This document shows positions 1 through 8,420 of a stretch of DNA of 34,388 nucleotides, one piece after another. A model generated the notes under the pieces. It saw nothing but the letters and a program-made list of their open reading frames with translations. It was not told the DNA's origin and searched no databases. The translations under genes were made by a program, and so were the position numbers. The stretch's first letter is position 1; the number at the start of each line of letters is the position of its first letter. Origin of the DNA: Oscillospiraceae bacterium (GTDB lineage: Bacteria > Bacillota > Clostridia > Oscillospirales > CAG-272); contig SVSL01000001.1 in NCBI GenBank assembly GCA_015064315.1, positions 79,801-114,188 of the forward strand. The letters are read 5' to 3'.

Positions 1-120
1 CGCAGTCGAAATCCGAGCTTCGCGAGGATCGAATGCTGCAAAGCAGTATTCGGGGTCTCGGTGGAAAAAGTTCGACTCCGTCTCGTTTACGAGACTACGC
101 TCAGAATGACACGGGGCGAA
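1..120. repeat. Left-edge hairpin repeat downstream of era
   Basis: Non-coding stretch after the era stop codon. It holds a 9-bp hairpin (31-39 with 43-51, AAA loop, one G-T pair) and a perfect 6-bp palindrome (80-85 with 90-95, TTTA loop). Read on the minus strand, 71-114 starts CCGTGTCATTCTGAGCG and ends AGTCGAA. It therefore resembles the element at 31332-31366, which reads CCGTGTCACCCTGAGCG and ends GTCGAA. I read it as one member of a dispersed intergenic repeat family; it may also help terminate the era operon. The window edge cuts it, so its full extent is unknown. Confidence 0.6.
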
Positions 121-141
121 ATCGGGATAATTGATCAAAAA

Positions 142-1026
142 TTATTCCTCGGTATAACCGAAATTCAAAATACCTCTTTGGCTGTCGCGCCAGTTCTCCT
201 TGACCTTAACCCAAAGGTTGAGGTAGACCTGCGCATCCAGCATCTTTTCCAGGTCCTCTCTGGCATAGCTGCCGATCCGCTTGAGGGTCTCGCCGTTCTT
301 GCCCACAAGAATTCCCTTATGGGATGCCTTTTCGCAAAAGATCTCGGCTCGAATGCGGACAATGGAGCCTTCGTCCTTGTATTCCTCAATGACAACGGCA
401 ACACCGTGAGGAATCTCCTTGTCAAGGGAGCGCAGGATCTTTTCACGAATGACCTCTGCCGCCATTTGTCTTTGGGGCTGATCGGTGATCATATCCTCCT
501 CGTAGAACCATTCGCCCTCGCGCAAGAGCTTGGCGCATTCATCCATCAGCTCGTCCACGTACTTGCCCTTCTTGGCGGAGATCGGAACCACCGCCTCAAA
601 ATTGAAGAGCGCGGCATAATCGGCAATGGTCTTGGCAATCTGCTCACGGCGGTAAAGATCCACCTTGTTCAGTGCCAGAATACCGGGAGTCTCGGACTGC
701 TTGAGATAGTTGATAATGCTGATCTCCACGTCGCCGGGAGCAAAGCCCACGTCAGCAACCAGAATCACGGCATCCCCCTCGTGCATGGTGCTGTTTGCCG
801 TTTTGACCATAAAGTCGCCAAGGGAATTTTGGGGCTTGAAGATACCGGGAGTATCCAAAAATACAAACTGATCCTCACCGCGGGTCTCAATGCCGGCAAT
901 GCGGTTACGGGTGGTCTGGGGCTTTGCCGAAACAATGGCGATCTTCTGTCCCAGAATGGCATTCAAAAGGGTGGATTTTCCCACGTTGGGACGTCCTACG
1001 ATGGTAATAAAGCCTGTTCTTTTCAT
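142..1026 (-). CDS. era: GTPase Era
   Basis: Era is a GTPase that binds the 3' end of 16S rRNA and helps 30S subunit maturation. The 294-residue protein has the full G-motif set: GRPNVGKST (residues 11-19), the switch I segment PQTTRNR (36-42), DTPG (58-61), NKVD (120-123) and SAKKG (150-154). A C-terminal KH domain follows, with GILVGKNGETLKRIG near residue 240. Length is normal for the family. It is the last gene of the yqfC-yqfD-phoH-ybeY-X-era run, two bases after the preceding stop, with AAAGGA upstream of the ATG. The ybeY-era association is widely conserved and fits a shared role in 16S rRNA maturation. Confidence 0.97.
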   Translation of the reverse strand: MKRTGFITIVGRPNVGKSTLLNAILGQKIAIVSAKPQTTRNRIAGIETRGEDQFVFLDTPGIFKPQNSLGDFMVKTANSTMHEGDAVILVADVGFAPGDVEISIINYLKQSETPGILALNKVDLYRREQIAKTIADYAALFNFEAVVPISAKKGKYVDELMDECAKLLREGEWFYEEDMITDQPQRQMAAEVIREKILRSLDKEIPHGVAVVIEEYKDEGSIVRIRAEIFCEKASHKGILVGKNGETLKRIGSYAREDLEKMLDAQVYLNLWVKVKENWRDSQRGILNFGYTEE

Positions 1027-1028
1027 GT

Positions 1029-1613
1029 TTAAGGTTCCTTTGTTTGTTCGGTTGTGGGGGTGGAGGTGGTCTCCTCCGGTGCAGTGGTGGGCACGGGATT
1101 GCCTGCTAAGAAGGAGCGGATATCATCCTTGAGCACGTCGGCTCTCCATTGATTTTTCACGTTGCTTATCTGAAAATAAATAATTTTTTCGGTATCGATC
1201 TCGGCAATGGCAAGAGCCGTATAATTCTCGCCCACGTCAAAGTAGTAGTAGATCTCGACCTCGCGTGTTGCGGTACCGCCGCCGATGACTGATACGGTAA
1301 TGGACCTGATATCCTCGGTCCCCTTGAAGCCCTTAATATCCGAATAATACAGATCACGGTCCAATTCCGACAGTGTGATCAGCTCCTCCTCGGACATTAC
1401 GGGACGGGTGTCCTTTCTTTCTTCTATGTATGCGATGATCTTAAAGATCGTCAGCGGACCGAAAAACGCCAAAAATACGCCCAAGCAGATCAAAAAGGTG
1501 ATCAGCTTGACGTTTCGGCTCAAAAAATTCTCGGTCTTTCCCACGGTGTCCTTGTGGTTGGGATTTTCAATGATCCAACCGTTTTCGTCTCGTTTTTTTC
1601 TTCCAAAAGCCAT
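1029..1613 (-). CDS. Hypothetical single-pass membrane protein between ybeY and era
   Basis: Unrecognised 194-residue protein. A basic, hydrophilic N-terminus (residues 1-33) is followed by one strong membrane segment at about residues 36-61. A soluble domain of about 110 residues follows, with alternating beta-like stretches such as REVEIYYYFDVGENYTALAI. The tail from about residue 175 is low-complexity, rich in Thr, Pro and Glu. With a basic N-terminus the soluble part is probably extracytoplasmic. It starts at an ATG preceded by AAAGGATTG, lies 26 bases after ybeY and 2 bases before era, and is surely cotranscribed. In Bacillus-type operons this slot holds dgkA and cdd, and this protein resembles neither. 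Function unknown. Confidence 0.85.
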   Translation of the reverse strand: MAFGRKKRDENGWIIENPNHKDTVGKTENFLSRNVKLITFLICLGVFLAFFGPLTIFKIIAYIEERKDTRPVMSEEELITLSELDRDLYYSDIKGFKGTEDIRSITVSVIGGGTATREVEIYYYFDVGENYTALAIAEIDTEKIIYFQISNVKNQWRADVLKDDIRSFLAGNPVPTTAPEETTSTPTTEQTKEP

Positions 1614-1639
1614 GCTTTTACAATCCTTTCCGCACGCGC

Positions 1640-2134
1640 TTATCCAACGGACAAGCCCATACGATCCATGATCTCACTCTGACGGCGACGCATATCCGCC
1701 TCGTCCTCCTCACCCGTTTCATGGTCGTAGCCCAAAAGATGAAGCATGGAATGAACCGTCAGGAATGCCACCTCGCGTTCAAAGCTGTGTCCGTATTCCT
1801 CCGCTTGTGCCTTTGCCTGCTCCAGAGAAAGCACCACGTCGCCAAGCATTCCCATCAGCTCGTCCACGGGAGGCTCCTCGCTCTCCCCCTCGTAGTCGAA
1901 GAGTGGGAAGGAAAGCACGTCGGTGGGACGATCGATGCCGCGGAATTTCTTGTTCAGCTCCCAAATCCCCGCGTTGTCGGTAAAGGAAACCGAAACCTCG
2001 CAGACGTTTCCGTACTGCTCATAGTCAAGGGTTTCCTCAATGGCGTTTCGGATCAGCATCTTTGTTTTGTAGGTCAGGGGAATCAGCTCCTGCTCGTTTT
2101 CAAAATATACCTTCAGCTTCATTTTTCTGCTCAT
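1640..2134 (-). CDS. ybeY: Endoribonuclease YbeY (16S rRNA maturation)
   Basis: YbeY is a zinc-dependent single-strand endoribonuclease involved in 16S rRNA 3'-end processing and ribosome quality control. The 164-residue protein carries the signature metal site HSMLHLLGYDH, with His128, His132 and His138 in H-x3-H-x5-H spacing. The upstream segment RGIDRPTDVLSFP (about 65-77) is also typical. I use the first ATG because AAAGGAAG lies about nine bases before it; a second ATG four codons later is less likely. It lies 24 bases after phoH, as in most Firmicutes. Confidence 0.96.
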   Translation of the reverse strand: MSRKMKLKVYFENEQELIPLTYKTKMLIRNAIEETLDYEQYGNVCEVSVSFTDNAGIWELNKKFRGIDRPTDVLSFPLFDYEGESEEPPVDELMGMLGDVVLSLEQAKAQAEEYGHSFEREVAFLTVHSMLHLLGYDHETGEEDEADMRRRQSEIMDRMGLSVG

Positions 2135-2158
2135 GATGATACTTCCTTTCTGTTACCG

Positions 2159-3208
2159 TCATTTCTCGTTTTTTTCAAATTTGCGCGCATCGCGGAGCTT
2201 TACGGCAGCCGCGGCACGTCTTTCGGCATCCTTGCGCTCCTGTTCACGGTCGTATTTCTCGTATGCCTGAATGATCTTTTGCACCAATCTGTGACGAACC
2301 ACGTCACGCTCCGAGAAGTAGTGGATGCCAATATCGTCGATGCCAGACAAAATCTTGACCGCCGACGCAAGTCCGCTCTTTTGTCCGCGCGGCAGGTCGG
2401 TTTGGGTAATATCGCCCGTAACAACCGCCTTGGAATTGAAGCCGAGACGCGTGAGGAACATCTTCATCTGCTCGGGGGTGGCATTCTGCGCCTCATCCAG
2501 AATGATAAAGGAATCGTCCAGCGTCCGTCCTCTCATATATGCCAGAGGCGCAATTTCGATCACGCCCTTTTCCACCATCTTCTGATAGGTCTCCACGCCG
2601 AGCATCTCGTAAAGTGCGTCGTAAAGAGGACGCAGATAGGGATCGATCTTGCTTTGCAGATCTCCCGGCAAAAAGCCCAGCTTTTCGCCCGCCTCAATGG
2701 CGGGACGGGTAAGGATGATGCGATTGATCTTTTTCTCCCGCAGGGCGCGAACCGCCATGGCAACCGCCAAAAAGGTCTTTCCCGTGCCGGCAGGTCCTAC
2801 ACCGAGCACAATGGTGTTACGGGTGATGAGATCCACGTATTGCTTTTGCCCCACCGTCTTTGCCTTGACGGGCTTACCGCGAGTGGTCAGACAAATACAT
2901 TCGTCCCCCAGCTCGGCAAGGCTTGTGCCCTCTCCCGACAGAATCATATCAATGGCGTATTTGACCGATTGCTCGCCAATAACGTCGGTCTTTCCCGAAA
3001 GCTCGTGAAGATAGGCAATGCACTGCGCTGCTCCCGAGACGTTTTCCTCCCGCTCGCCCTCAATGACGATGGAATCTCCCGCCTCGCTTTCGCGATTGCG
3101 CAGCGTGACGGAAAAATGATCCTCGATCAGGCGTGCGTTGGAGTCAAAGCTTCCAAAAATTTTGGCAGTTGCTCCCACTTGATCGATCTTGATGATTTTA
3201 CGGTTCAT
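2159..3208 (-). CDS. phoH: PhoH-family ATPase
   Basis: PhoH-like P-loop ATPase of about 349 residues, predicted cytoplasmic. Walker A is GPAGTGKT (residues 138-145) and Walker B lies in SFIILDEAQNATPEQM (DEAQ at 238-241). The motif TRPAIEAGEKLGFLPG (about 167-182) is typical of PhoH. An N-terminal region of about 100 residues precedes the ATPase core. The open frame extends upstream to 3259, but the start at 3208 (protein MNRKIIKID) has GAAAGGA in front and lies just after the yqfD stop at 3225, so I prefer it. The exact role is not settled in any organism; the constant pairing with ybeY suggests RNA metabolism. Confidence 0.94.
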   Translation of the reverse strand: MNRKIIKIDQVGATAKIFGSFDSNARLIEDHFSVTLRNRESEAGDSIVIEGEREENVSGAAQCIAYLHELSGKTDVIGEQSVKYAIDMILSGEGTSLAELGDECICLTTRGKPVKAKTVGQKQYVDLITRNTIVLGVGPAGTGKTFLAVAMAVRALREKKINRIILTRPAIEAGEKLGFLPGDLQSKIDPYLRPLYDALYEMLGVETYQKMVEKGVIEIAPLAYMRGRTLDDSFIILDEAQNATPEQMKMFLTRLGFNSKAVVTGDITQTDLPRGQKSGLASAVKILSGIDDIGIHYFSERDVVRHRLVQKIIQAYEKYDREQERKDAERRAAAAVKLRDARKFEKNEK

Positions 3209-3224
3209 AGAAATCCTTTCGTTT

Positions 3225-4406
3225 TCAATCGGTGATTTCGATCTCCACCTGCTCGGCAATGTTCATGATGCAAAGCAGATCGCATTCCAAAACCAAGGAG
3301 GTCTCGGTCACGGTCGTAAACACCGATTTTTTCAGCAGAAGAGTATCCTCGGGAAGCTCCGAGAGCCGATCCTCCAGCTCCCCGTAGGCAAGCTCCAACG
3401 CTTCCTCCCACGTACGCTCCGCAGCTCTGATCTCATACGGCAGGCAGGTGGATACGGTCAATCCCATGGGCAGAGACACGCCGCCGAGCCAGTCGATTCC
3501 CTTCTCATCATCTATTATATCATAACTACCTACCAAATTTCCAGTACTTTTTAAAATTTTCGTAGAAAAACCAAAAAAATTCAGGGTAATATCGCCTCTT
3601 TGGGCTTCCCCGTAGACCTTTTTCTCGTAGCAGAAAGGAATTTCCACCCGAATCCTTTGCCAAGCTCTTGCAAAAACCTTACCCGAAGCCCTTGTATAGC
3701 GCATCCCCTGGGTCTGACTGTCATAAATACCGCTGACCAACAGATCCCCCTTTTTCACCGCCTGTCCCGCCGTAACCAGACAGCTTCCGCGATAAAGCTC
3801 AAGGGTTTCGATCTGTCCGTCAAACGCCGCCACAAGATTGGCAGGCTTGGAGACATCCTCCGCAGGCGGCGCCGTGCCGTGCTCCACCACCTGTACCGTC
3901 GCCACGGTTCCGTCCAGATAGATCGAGATCCACGCAATCTTATCCGAGGAAATGAGCACCCGATTTTCCAGCTCTCCCGCCCGAAAGCCCGGAATATAGC
4001 TCCCCACGCCAAAGCCGCAGGCGGATAACTCCTCGATCACCTCGCTCTCGGTCATCGTGTCATTTCCCGTCACCCGCACGTCCCAGACGAATCTTTGGGA
4101 AAGAAAAACGAGAATCACCGAAAGGAGCGTTCCGAGAAAAATCCCGGCTCTTTTGCGATGACGGTAGCAAAAATACGGCAATCCAAAGCTGCGCTCCACG
4201 CCAACCTCAACACCGCTTTCCTCGCAAAGCCTCCGCAAACGCGCGGCGGTCCCTCCCGAGCAGCTGATAAAAACCGCGCCGGTCCCATCATAGGAAAAAT
4301 CGGTGTAAGGAATCCCGTAGCGCAGACAAATATCCAAAAACGCCGTGGCATATTCTGCGTGCGCAACCATCCGTTTTCCACCCAAAAGAAGCAAAAAAGC
4401 GTTCAT
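3225..4406 (-). CDS. yqfD: Sporulation protein YqfD
   Basis: A 393-residue protein matching the YqfD family of sporulation membrane proteins, which is made in the mother cell during spore formation. An N-terminal soluble region of about 80 residues is followed by one membrane segment at about 88-106 (AGIFLGTLLSVILVFL). A long extracytoplasmic part follows, containing WDVRVTGNDTMTESEVIEEL, the family hallmark, and a late segment near GQIETLELYRGSCLV. Length is close to the Bacillus protein (about 400). Its ATG overlaps the yqfC stop as ATGA, so translation is coupled. The pairing and order with yqfC and phoH are strong support. Confidence 0.92.
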   Translation of the reverse strand: MNAFLLLLGGKRMVAHAEYATAFLDICLRYGIPYTDFSYDGTGAVFISCSGGTAARLRRLCEESGVEVGVERSFGLPYFCYRHRKRAGIFLGTLLSVILVFLSQRFVWDVRVTGNDTMTESEVIEELSACGFGVGSYIPGFRAGELENRVLISSDKIAWISIYLDGTVATVQVVEHGTAPPAEDVSKPANLVAAFDGQIETLELYRGSCLVTAGQAVKKGDLLVSGIYDSQTQGMRYTRASGKVFARAWQRIRVEIPFCYEKKVYGEAQRGDITLNFFGFSTKILKSTGNLVGSYDIIDDEKGIDWLGGVSLPMGLTVSTCLPYEIRAAERTWEEALELAYGELEDRLSELPEDTLLLKKSVFTTVTETSLVLECDLLCIMNIAEQVEIEITD

Positions 4407-4711
4407 ACGTCGGCATCCTTTTCTTCTTTACGATCCTCGGCTCCCAAGAAAAAAACGCCCCGGATCCGCCCCTTGACCGATGCAGAGCCCCCCGAAAAAG
4501 CGGTGCAGATCATATCCCTTCCATCCAAAGCCACAATGCGCTTTCCGCTTTGCAGGCGAATCCGCTCGGGGGAATACTGCAAAATCCTGCGGCATCCGTA
4601 CACGGTAACGCTCCTTTGTCCGCGAAGCACAACAAGATCGGTCTGCCTCGGCTGGGCATACCGCCGTACGATTGCCTGTCGCCAACTCTGTTTAGGGCTA
4701 TTTTGTGCCAT
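4403..4711 (-). CDS. yqfC: Sporulation protein YqfC
   Basis: Small protein of about 102 residues matching the YqfC family, a partner of YqfD in sporulating Firmicutes. The core LVVLRGQRSVTVYGCRRIL...YSPERIRLQSGKRIVALDG is a compact beta-rich domain similar to YabP/YqfC. The C-terminus is charged. An in-frame TTG lies two codons upstream (4717), but the AGGAGG is only two bases from it and eight bases from the ATG at 4711, so the ATG is the start. It overlaps yqfD by four bases (ATGA) and opens the operon running to era. Confidence 0.88.
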   Translation of the reverse strand: MAQNSPKQSWRQAIVRRYAQPRQTDLVVLRGQRSVTVYGCRRILQYSPERIRLQSGKRIVALDGRDMICTAFSGGSASVKGRIRGVFFLGAEDRKEEKDADV

Positions 4712-4798
4712 TGTCAAAACCTCCTGTCATAGTTTCCTCTTTTTTTGCGTAAATTGCAACGAGTCCTTGACTCATTTTATGCAAACGAGGTGCTTGTC
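4712..4798. promoter_or_regulatory. Divergent control region between yqfC and ylbJ
   Basis: This 87-bp gap must hold the promoters of two oppositely directed sporulation genes. No convincing sigA-type -35/-10 pair is visible on either strand, which would fit a sporulation sigma factor, but no clean sigma-E match could be fixed either. A short dyad, GAGTC-CTT-GACTC, sits at 4761-4773 near the middle and could be a regulator site. The AGGAGG of yqfC and the GAGGTG of ylbJ are at the two ends. Confidence 0.4.
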
Positions 4799-5794
4799 AT
4801 GACAACGGAAGAACGCTTTGTCCGATGCAAACCAAAAAATCGGATCGCCTATGGGCAGATCCTTTTTGGCACCTTTTCGTTGTTTTGTCTGCTTCTGCTG
4901 CTCAAAAACGCCGACGTTGCCGTATCTTCCATGAAGGAAGGGCTTTTGCTTTGCGCCGGAACCGTGGTCCCCTCCTTGTTCCCCTTTATGGTGCTCTCCG
5001 AGTTGATTCTGTCCGGGAACCTGCTGCAGCGACTCCTGAAAAAGCTGACGGCGCCTCTGCAAAGAATTTTTCACGTCTCCTCCGCGGGATGCATCGCCCT
5101 TCTTTTGGGGCTTCTGTGCGGCTTCCCCATTGGCGCGCGGTGCGCCGTCAACGCCTATGATAAGGGTCTGCTTTCCAAGGAAGAAACGCAGCACGTGTTG
5201 TGTTTTTCGGGGGTTCCTTCCTCTGCGTTCCTCATCAACGCCGTAGGGCTTTCACTCTTTCACAGTCGAAAAATCGGTGTTCTTCTCTGGGGAAGTGTTC
5301 TTCTTTCGGCACTTCTTGTAGGGGCGCTGTTCGCATGGCAGACAAAGAAAAAAGAGGATCTTCCCTACTGTGAAAATCCTCTTTTAACAGAAACCGCGTC
5401 CGGCGGCGCGCAGCTCTTTACCAATGCGATATCGTCGGCAACGCGAGGGATCCTGCTGGTTTGTGCCTACGTGGTGTTTTTTTTCACGTTGGCGGGGGCG
5501 CTGAACGCCATTTTGCAGGGCTTTTGCATCCCGCCGCTTTTGCAAGCTCTGACCTTTGGCGGCCTTGAGCTTTCGGCGGGCGTTCATCAAGCAACAAGGC
5601 TTTTTGACCGCTCGGTCGCCCTTCCCCTTTGCGCCTTTTTTGCCGGGTGGTCGGGTCTATCGGTGCATTGTCAGGTAATGTCGGTATGCGAGGGAAGAAG
5701 CTTCGCCTTTCGAAAATACTTTCTCGCAAAGCTCTTGCAGGGCTTTCTATGCGCTCTGCTATGCGCTTTTGCAATGATTTTTGGAAAGCTGTAA
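4799..5794 (+). CDS. ylbJ: Sporulation integral membrane protein YlbJ
   Basis: Polytopic membrane protein of about 331 residues resembling YlbJ, a sporulation membrane protein needed for spore cortex formation in Bacillus. Several hydrophobic segments are visible. Family-like stretches are GTVVPSLFPFMVLSELI and LLGLLCGFPIGARCAV early on, and a late segment around CAFFAGWSGLSVHCQVMS. The frame is open from 4745, but ATG 4799 is preceded at the right distance by GAGGTG, so the shorter form is chosen. It is transcribed away from yqfC, so two sporulation loci share one intergenic region. Confidence 0.85.
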   Translation: MTTEERFVRCKPKNRIAYGQILFGTFSLFCLLLLLKNADVAVSSMKEGLLLCAGTVVPSLFPFMVLSELILSGNLLQRLLKKLTAPLQRIFHVSSAGCIALLLGLLCGFPIGARCAVNAYDKGLLSKEETQHVLCFSGVPSSAFLINAVGLSLFHSRKIGVLLWGSVLLSALLVGALFAWQTKKKEDLPYCENPLLTETASGGAQLFTNAISSATRGILLVCAYVVFFFTLAGALNAILQGFCIPPLLQALTFGGLELSAGVHQATRLFDRSVALPLCAFFAGWSGLSVHCQVMSVCEGRSFAFRKYFLAKLLQGFLCALLCAFAMIFGKL

Positions 5795-5829
5795 AAGCGT
5801 TTTCCTTTAAGAAATGCCAACGGAAGAAC

Positions 5830-6687
5830 TTAATCGTATCTTCTGACCGTAACCACGTAATAGCCGGTATTATCGGGCGAAATCGTGCAGATATCAGATA
5901 AGCCCGAGGGGAGCTTGATCGATTCGGAATCAAAGCGGCCCACAAAATAATCCTCTGTGATGTACCAGACACCAACCTCCAAAAGCTCCAGATACTCCTC
6001 CAAGGTCAGTCCGCTATCCATAATGATGCGGGCGTGGGGTTGTCCCACGTAACGCAGATGCCAAGGCTCGTAGGACATTCCCGTAACGTCCTCCTTGCCC
6101 TCGGGATAGCGAATGATGAAGCCGTAATCACTGCAAATGCGCGCGATCTCACGTCCCGACTTTGATTTGAGGAAGCTCATACCACCGTACCCTTTGACGT
6201 AAACGTCGAGAGCAAGACCTGCCTCGTGCTCACTGCATCCCACCGCGGCGGCAACCTCCGAGCCCTTTTCCTCAAGGATCTTCTTCTGCTCCTCGGCGGT
6301 GCGAAAATCGGCGGAAACGTAGATACGCTCCCCTGTTTTTTGCTCCAGCGCGTCTCGCAAAGCAGCATAAGCCTCCACCATTTCGGGATGCATCTTAGCA
6401 CCGTTATACTCGGCAAGTACGGGCACAAAGTCTTTGGGTAACGGATGCTTCTCGTTGACGAGAAGCAAAGTCTCCTTCCATCCGTCCAAGGACTGCGCAC
6501 GGTCAAAGGAGACCTCCTCCAGATTGGAAAGCTTTATCTCCTCAAGATCGGGCTTGGGATAGATGCGAATGGCGTTCCAAAGACGAAATCTCCAATCGGC
6601 GCGATACCAAAGCAAGCCGACCAGGGAAAGAAGCGCCGCGCCTACCAAAATCAAGCACAAAACGCAGATCTTTTTCTTAACGCTCAT
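5830..6687 (-). CDS. D-alanyl-D-alanine carboxypeptidase, VanY/M15 family, membrane-anchored
   Basis: Zinc peptidase predicted to trim the terminal D-Ala from peptidoglycan stem peptides outside the cell. The 285-residue protein has an N-terminal membrane anchor (about 6-28) and no cleavage site that I can see. The M15 metal site is SEHEAGLALD (residues 152-161, His154 and Asp161) together with EPWH (207-210, Glu207 and His210). An Arg128-containing stretch, YVSADFRTAEEQ, is also typical. It overlaps the upstream dehydrogenase gene by four bases. About 75 residues follow the catalytic core; they have no recognisable motif. The name VanY here means family, not vancomycin resistance. Confidence 0.9.
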   Translation of the reverse strand: MSVKKKICVLCLILVGAALLSLVGLLWYRADWRFRLWNAIRIYPKPDLEEIKLSNLEEVSFDRAQSLDGWKETLLLVNEKHPLPKDFVPVLAEYNGAKMHPEMVEAYAALRDALEQKTGERIYVSADFRTAEEQKKILEEKGSEVAAAVGCSEHEAGLALDVYVKGYGGMSFLKSKSGREIARICSDYGFIIRYPEGKEDVTGMSYEPWHLRYVGQPHARIIMDSGLTLEEYLELLEVGVWYITEDYFVGRFDSESIKLPSGLSDICTISPDNTGYYVVTVRRYD

Positions 6688-7400
6688 ATTGCAAAGCCTC
6701 CGTCAACGCCAAGGATCTGTCCCGTAATGAAGGACGCCTTCTCCGACGAAAGAAATAAAACCGCATCCGCAACCTCCTCGGGACGCCCGATGCGGCAAAG
6801 CGGCGTTTCCTCTGCCAAGGCGGATCTCGTTTCTGCATCCAACGCGGCATTCATCTCGGTATCGATAACCCCCGGCTCCACGCAGTTGACCGTGATATGA
6901 GAAGGCCCCAGCTCCTTGGCAAGTGCCAAGGTCATTCCGCGCAGCGCCGCCTTGGTAGCCGAATAGTGCACCTCACAGGATGCTCCCACCTTGCCCCACA
7001 TGGAGCCGATGAAAACAATCCTTCCGCTCTGCTGCCTTACCATCTGTCTCGCCACGGCACGGGTTACGTAAAAGGCTCCGTCCAGATTGGTGGAACGAAC
7101 CGTCTCCCAATCCTCATCCGTCAGATCGGTAAAGAGCTTGATCTGCGACACACCCGCGTTATTGACCAGCACGTCGATGCTTCCAAGATGTGCCACCGCG
7201 CTTGCAATCGCCGCATCCACCGCCCAAGGATCCGAAACGTCGGCTTGCAGAGCAAGGGCACCGGTCTTGGCGGCAAGCGCGTCGGCTCTCTCCTTTTGGC
7301 TTCTGTAAAGAAACACCACGCGATCCTGATTGTTGCAAAATGCTTTTACAAGAGCTTCTCCAATACCGCGAGAGCCTCCCGTGATCAGTATGTTAGCCAT
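6684..7400 (-). CDS. Short-chain dehydrogenase/reductase (FabG-like)
   Basis: Classical SDR of 238 residues, predicted to be a cytoplasmic NAD(P)-dependent oxidoreductase. The nucleotide motif is TGGSRGIG (7-14), NNAG is at 80-83, and the catalytic set is Ser133, Tyr146 and Lys150 (YSATK). Arg residues after the glycine motif (SRG, and YRSQK near 32-36) suggest a preference for NADPH. The C-terminus ends SFITGQILGVDGGFAI, as in FabG-type enzymes. The substrate cannot be read from sequence; fatty-acid 3-oxoacyl-ACP reduction is one option, but no fab genes are near. It lies between the metallo-beta-lactamase gene and the carboxypeptidase gene in one transcript. Confidence 0.9.
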   Translation of the reverse strand: MANILITGGSRGIGEALVKAFCNNQDRVVFLYRSQKERADALAAKTGALALQADVSDPWAVDAAIASAVAHLGSIDVLVNNAGVSQIKLFTDLTDEDWETVRSTNLDGAFYVTRAVARQMVRQQSGRIVFIGSMWGKVGASCEVHYSATKAALRGMTLALAKELGPSHITVNCVEPGVIDTEMNAALDAETRSALAEETPLCRIGRPEEVADAVLFLSSEKASFITGQILGVDGGFAI

Positions 7401-7441
7401 GTTTTCTCTCTTTCTTTTTCTTTTCTATACTCTGTCTTTTT

Positions 7442-8275
7442 CTATTTTTGCCAAATTTCGATACCGTCGGTCTCAAGAAGAATTTCTCCCAGAAGATCGA
7501 CCCTTAGAATTTTTGCCCCCGCTGCTTCAAGAGAAGCCAGAACGTCGCCGTGAGGATGTCCGTAGGAATTCCCCTTACCGCTGCTGATCAGCGCGAGCGT
7601 TGGCGACATCGCCTCCAAAAAATCAGCTCCTGTGGAGGTATTGGAGCCGTGATGACCAACCTTGTAAAGATCGCAATCCAGCTGTGACGCGCCGTAATAG
7701 TCAAGCAATGCCTGCTCCGCCTTGAGATCGGCATCCCCCGTAAAAATGGCGGAAATATTTCCACAAAAGATTTTGAGCACGATACTGTCGGCATTTCCGC
7801 TCTCAATCTCGCCCCCAAATGGGGAAAGCACAAAAAGCACCACGTCGCCAATCTCCAGCGCATCCCCAGCCTTCACCGCGCGGGGCGTGACGTTGCAGGC
7901 ATCTGCCGCATCAAGCAGTGCCGTGAAGCATTCTTCCTCACTCTCGGCACCGTTGATCCAGATCTCCTGTGCGGGAAAGCGTTGCAGAACACCGTCCGCT
8001 CCGCCGATATGATCCTCGTCGGGGTGGGTAAAGATCGCGAGCCTGAGCGTTGTCACCCCCAGCTGCTCCAGCCGTAGACAAAGCAGCTCCTGGGAGCTTT
8101 CGGTTCCGGCATCAATGAGAATATCCCCCTCTCCCGTGCGCAAGAGAAAGCAATCGCCCTGTCCCACGTCCAGCGCGTAGATCTGCAGAAGAACCTCCTT
8201 TGAGGAATCCTTCCCGCAGGAGACTCCGTACAAAAGAAGCGTGGCGGCAACAAGCAGTGCAAGCATTCTTTTCAA
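7442..8275 (-). CDS. ComEC-like metallo-beta-lactamase-fold lipoprotein
   Basis: Protein of about 277 residues resembling the soluble metallo-hydrolase domain of ComEC, but without ComEC's membrane channel. A short hydrophobic signal ends at Cys20 (LLYGVSC), an acceptable though not ideal lipobox. Motifs are LDVGQGDC (35-42), DAGT (55-58), THPDEDHIGG (83-92), FTGDAD and KVGHHGSNTST. The TTG at 8275 is taken as start because AAGGAG precedes it by nine bases and the promoter overlaps the more upstream ATGs. Relatives are thought to be extracellular phosphodiesterases or nucleases. It is the first gene of the run into the SDR and VanY genes. Confidence 0.85.
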   Translation of the reverse strand: MKRMLALLVAATLLLYGVSCGKDSSKEVLLQIYALDVGQGDCFLLRTGEGDILIDAGTESSQELLCLRLEQLGVTTLRLAIFTHPDEDHIGGADGVLQRFPAQEIWINGAESEEECFTALLDAADACNVTPRAVKAGDALEIGDVVLFVLSPFGGEIESGNADSIVLKIFCGNISAIFTGDADLKAEQALLDYYGASQLDCDLYKVGHHGSNTSTGADFLEAMSPTLALISSGKGNSYGHPHGDVLASLEAAGAKILRVDLLGEILLETDGIEIWQK

Positions 8276-8300
8276 GCAGATCCACTCCTTTTTTCTTTTC

Positions 8301-8329
8301 ATTATACCATTCGCGTACCTTTTTTTCAA
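8301..8329 (-). promoter_or_regulatory. SigA-type promoter for the MBL-SDR-VanY operon
   Basis: On the minus strand, TTGAAA (8324-8329) and TATAAT (8301-8306) are separated by 17 bases, with TGG directly before the -10. The predicted transcript start lies about 20 bases before the TTG start codon of the lipoprotein, which supports that start choice. Confidence 0.85.
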
Positions 8330-8420
8330 TATAAAAGATCAAAAAAATTACAAAAAACCGTTTTTTCAAAAGAATATATAAAATATAGTAAAAAAACGGG
8401 AACAAAATATCAAAAAGCTA

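Noticed and set aside
1721-3235. 504-codon open frame opposite ybeY and phoH
   Set aside because: It spans two real genes and their spacer on the other strand, without a ribosome binding site.
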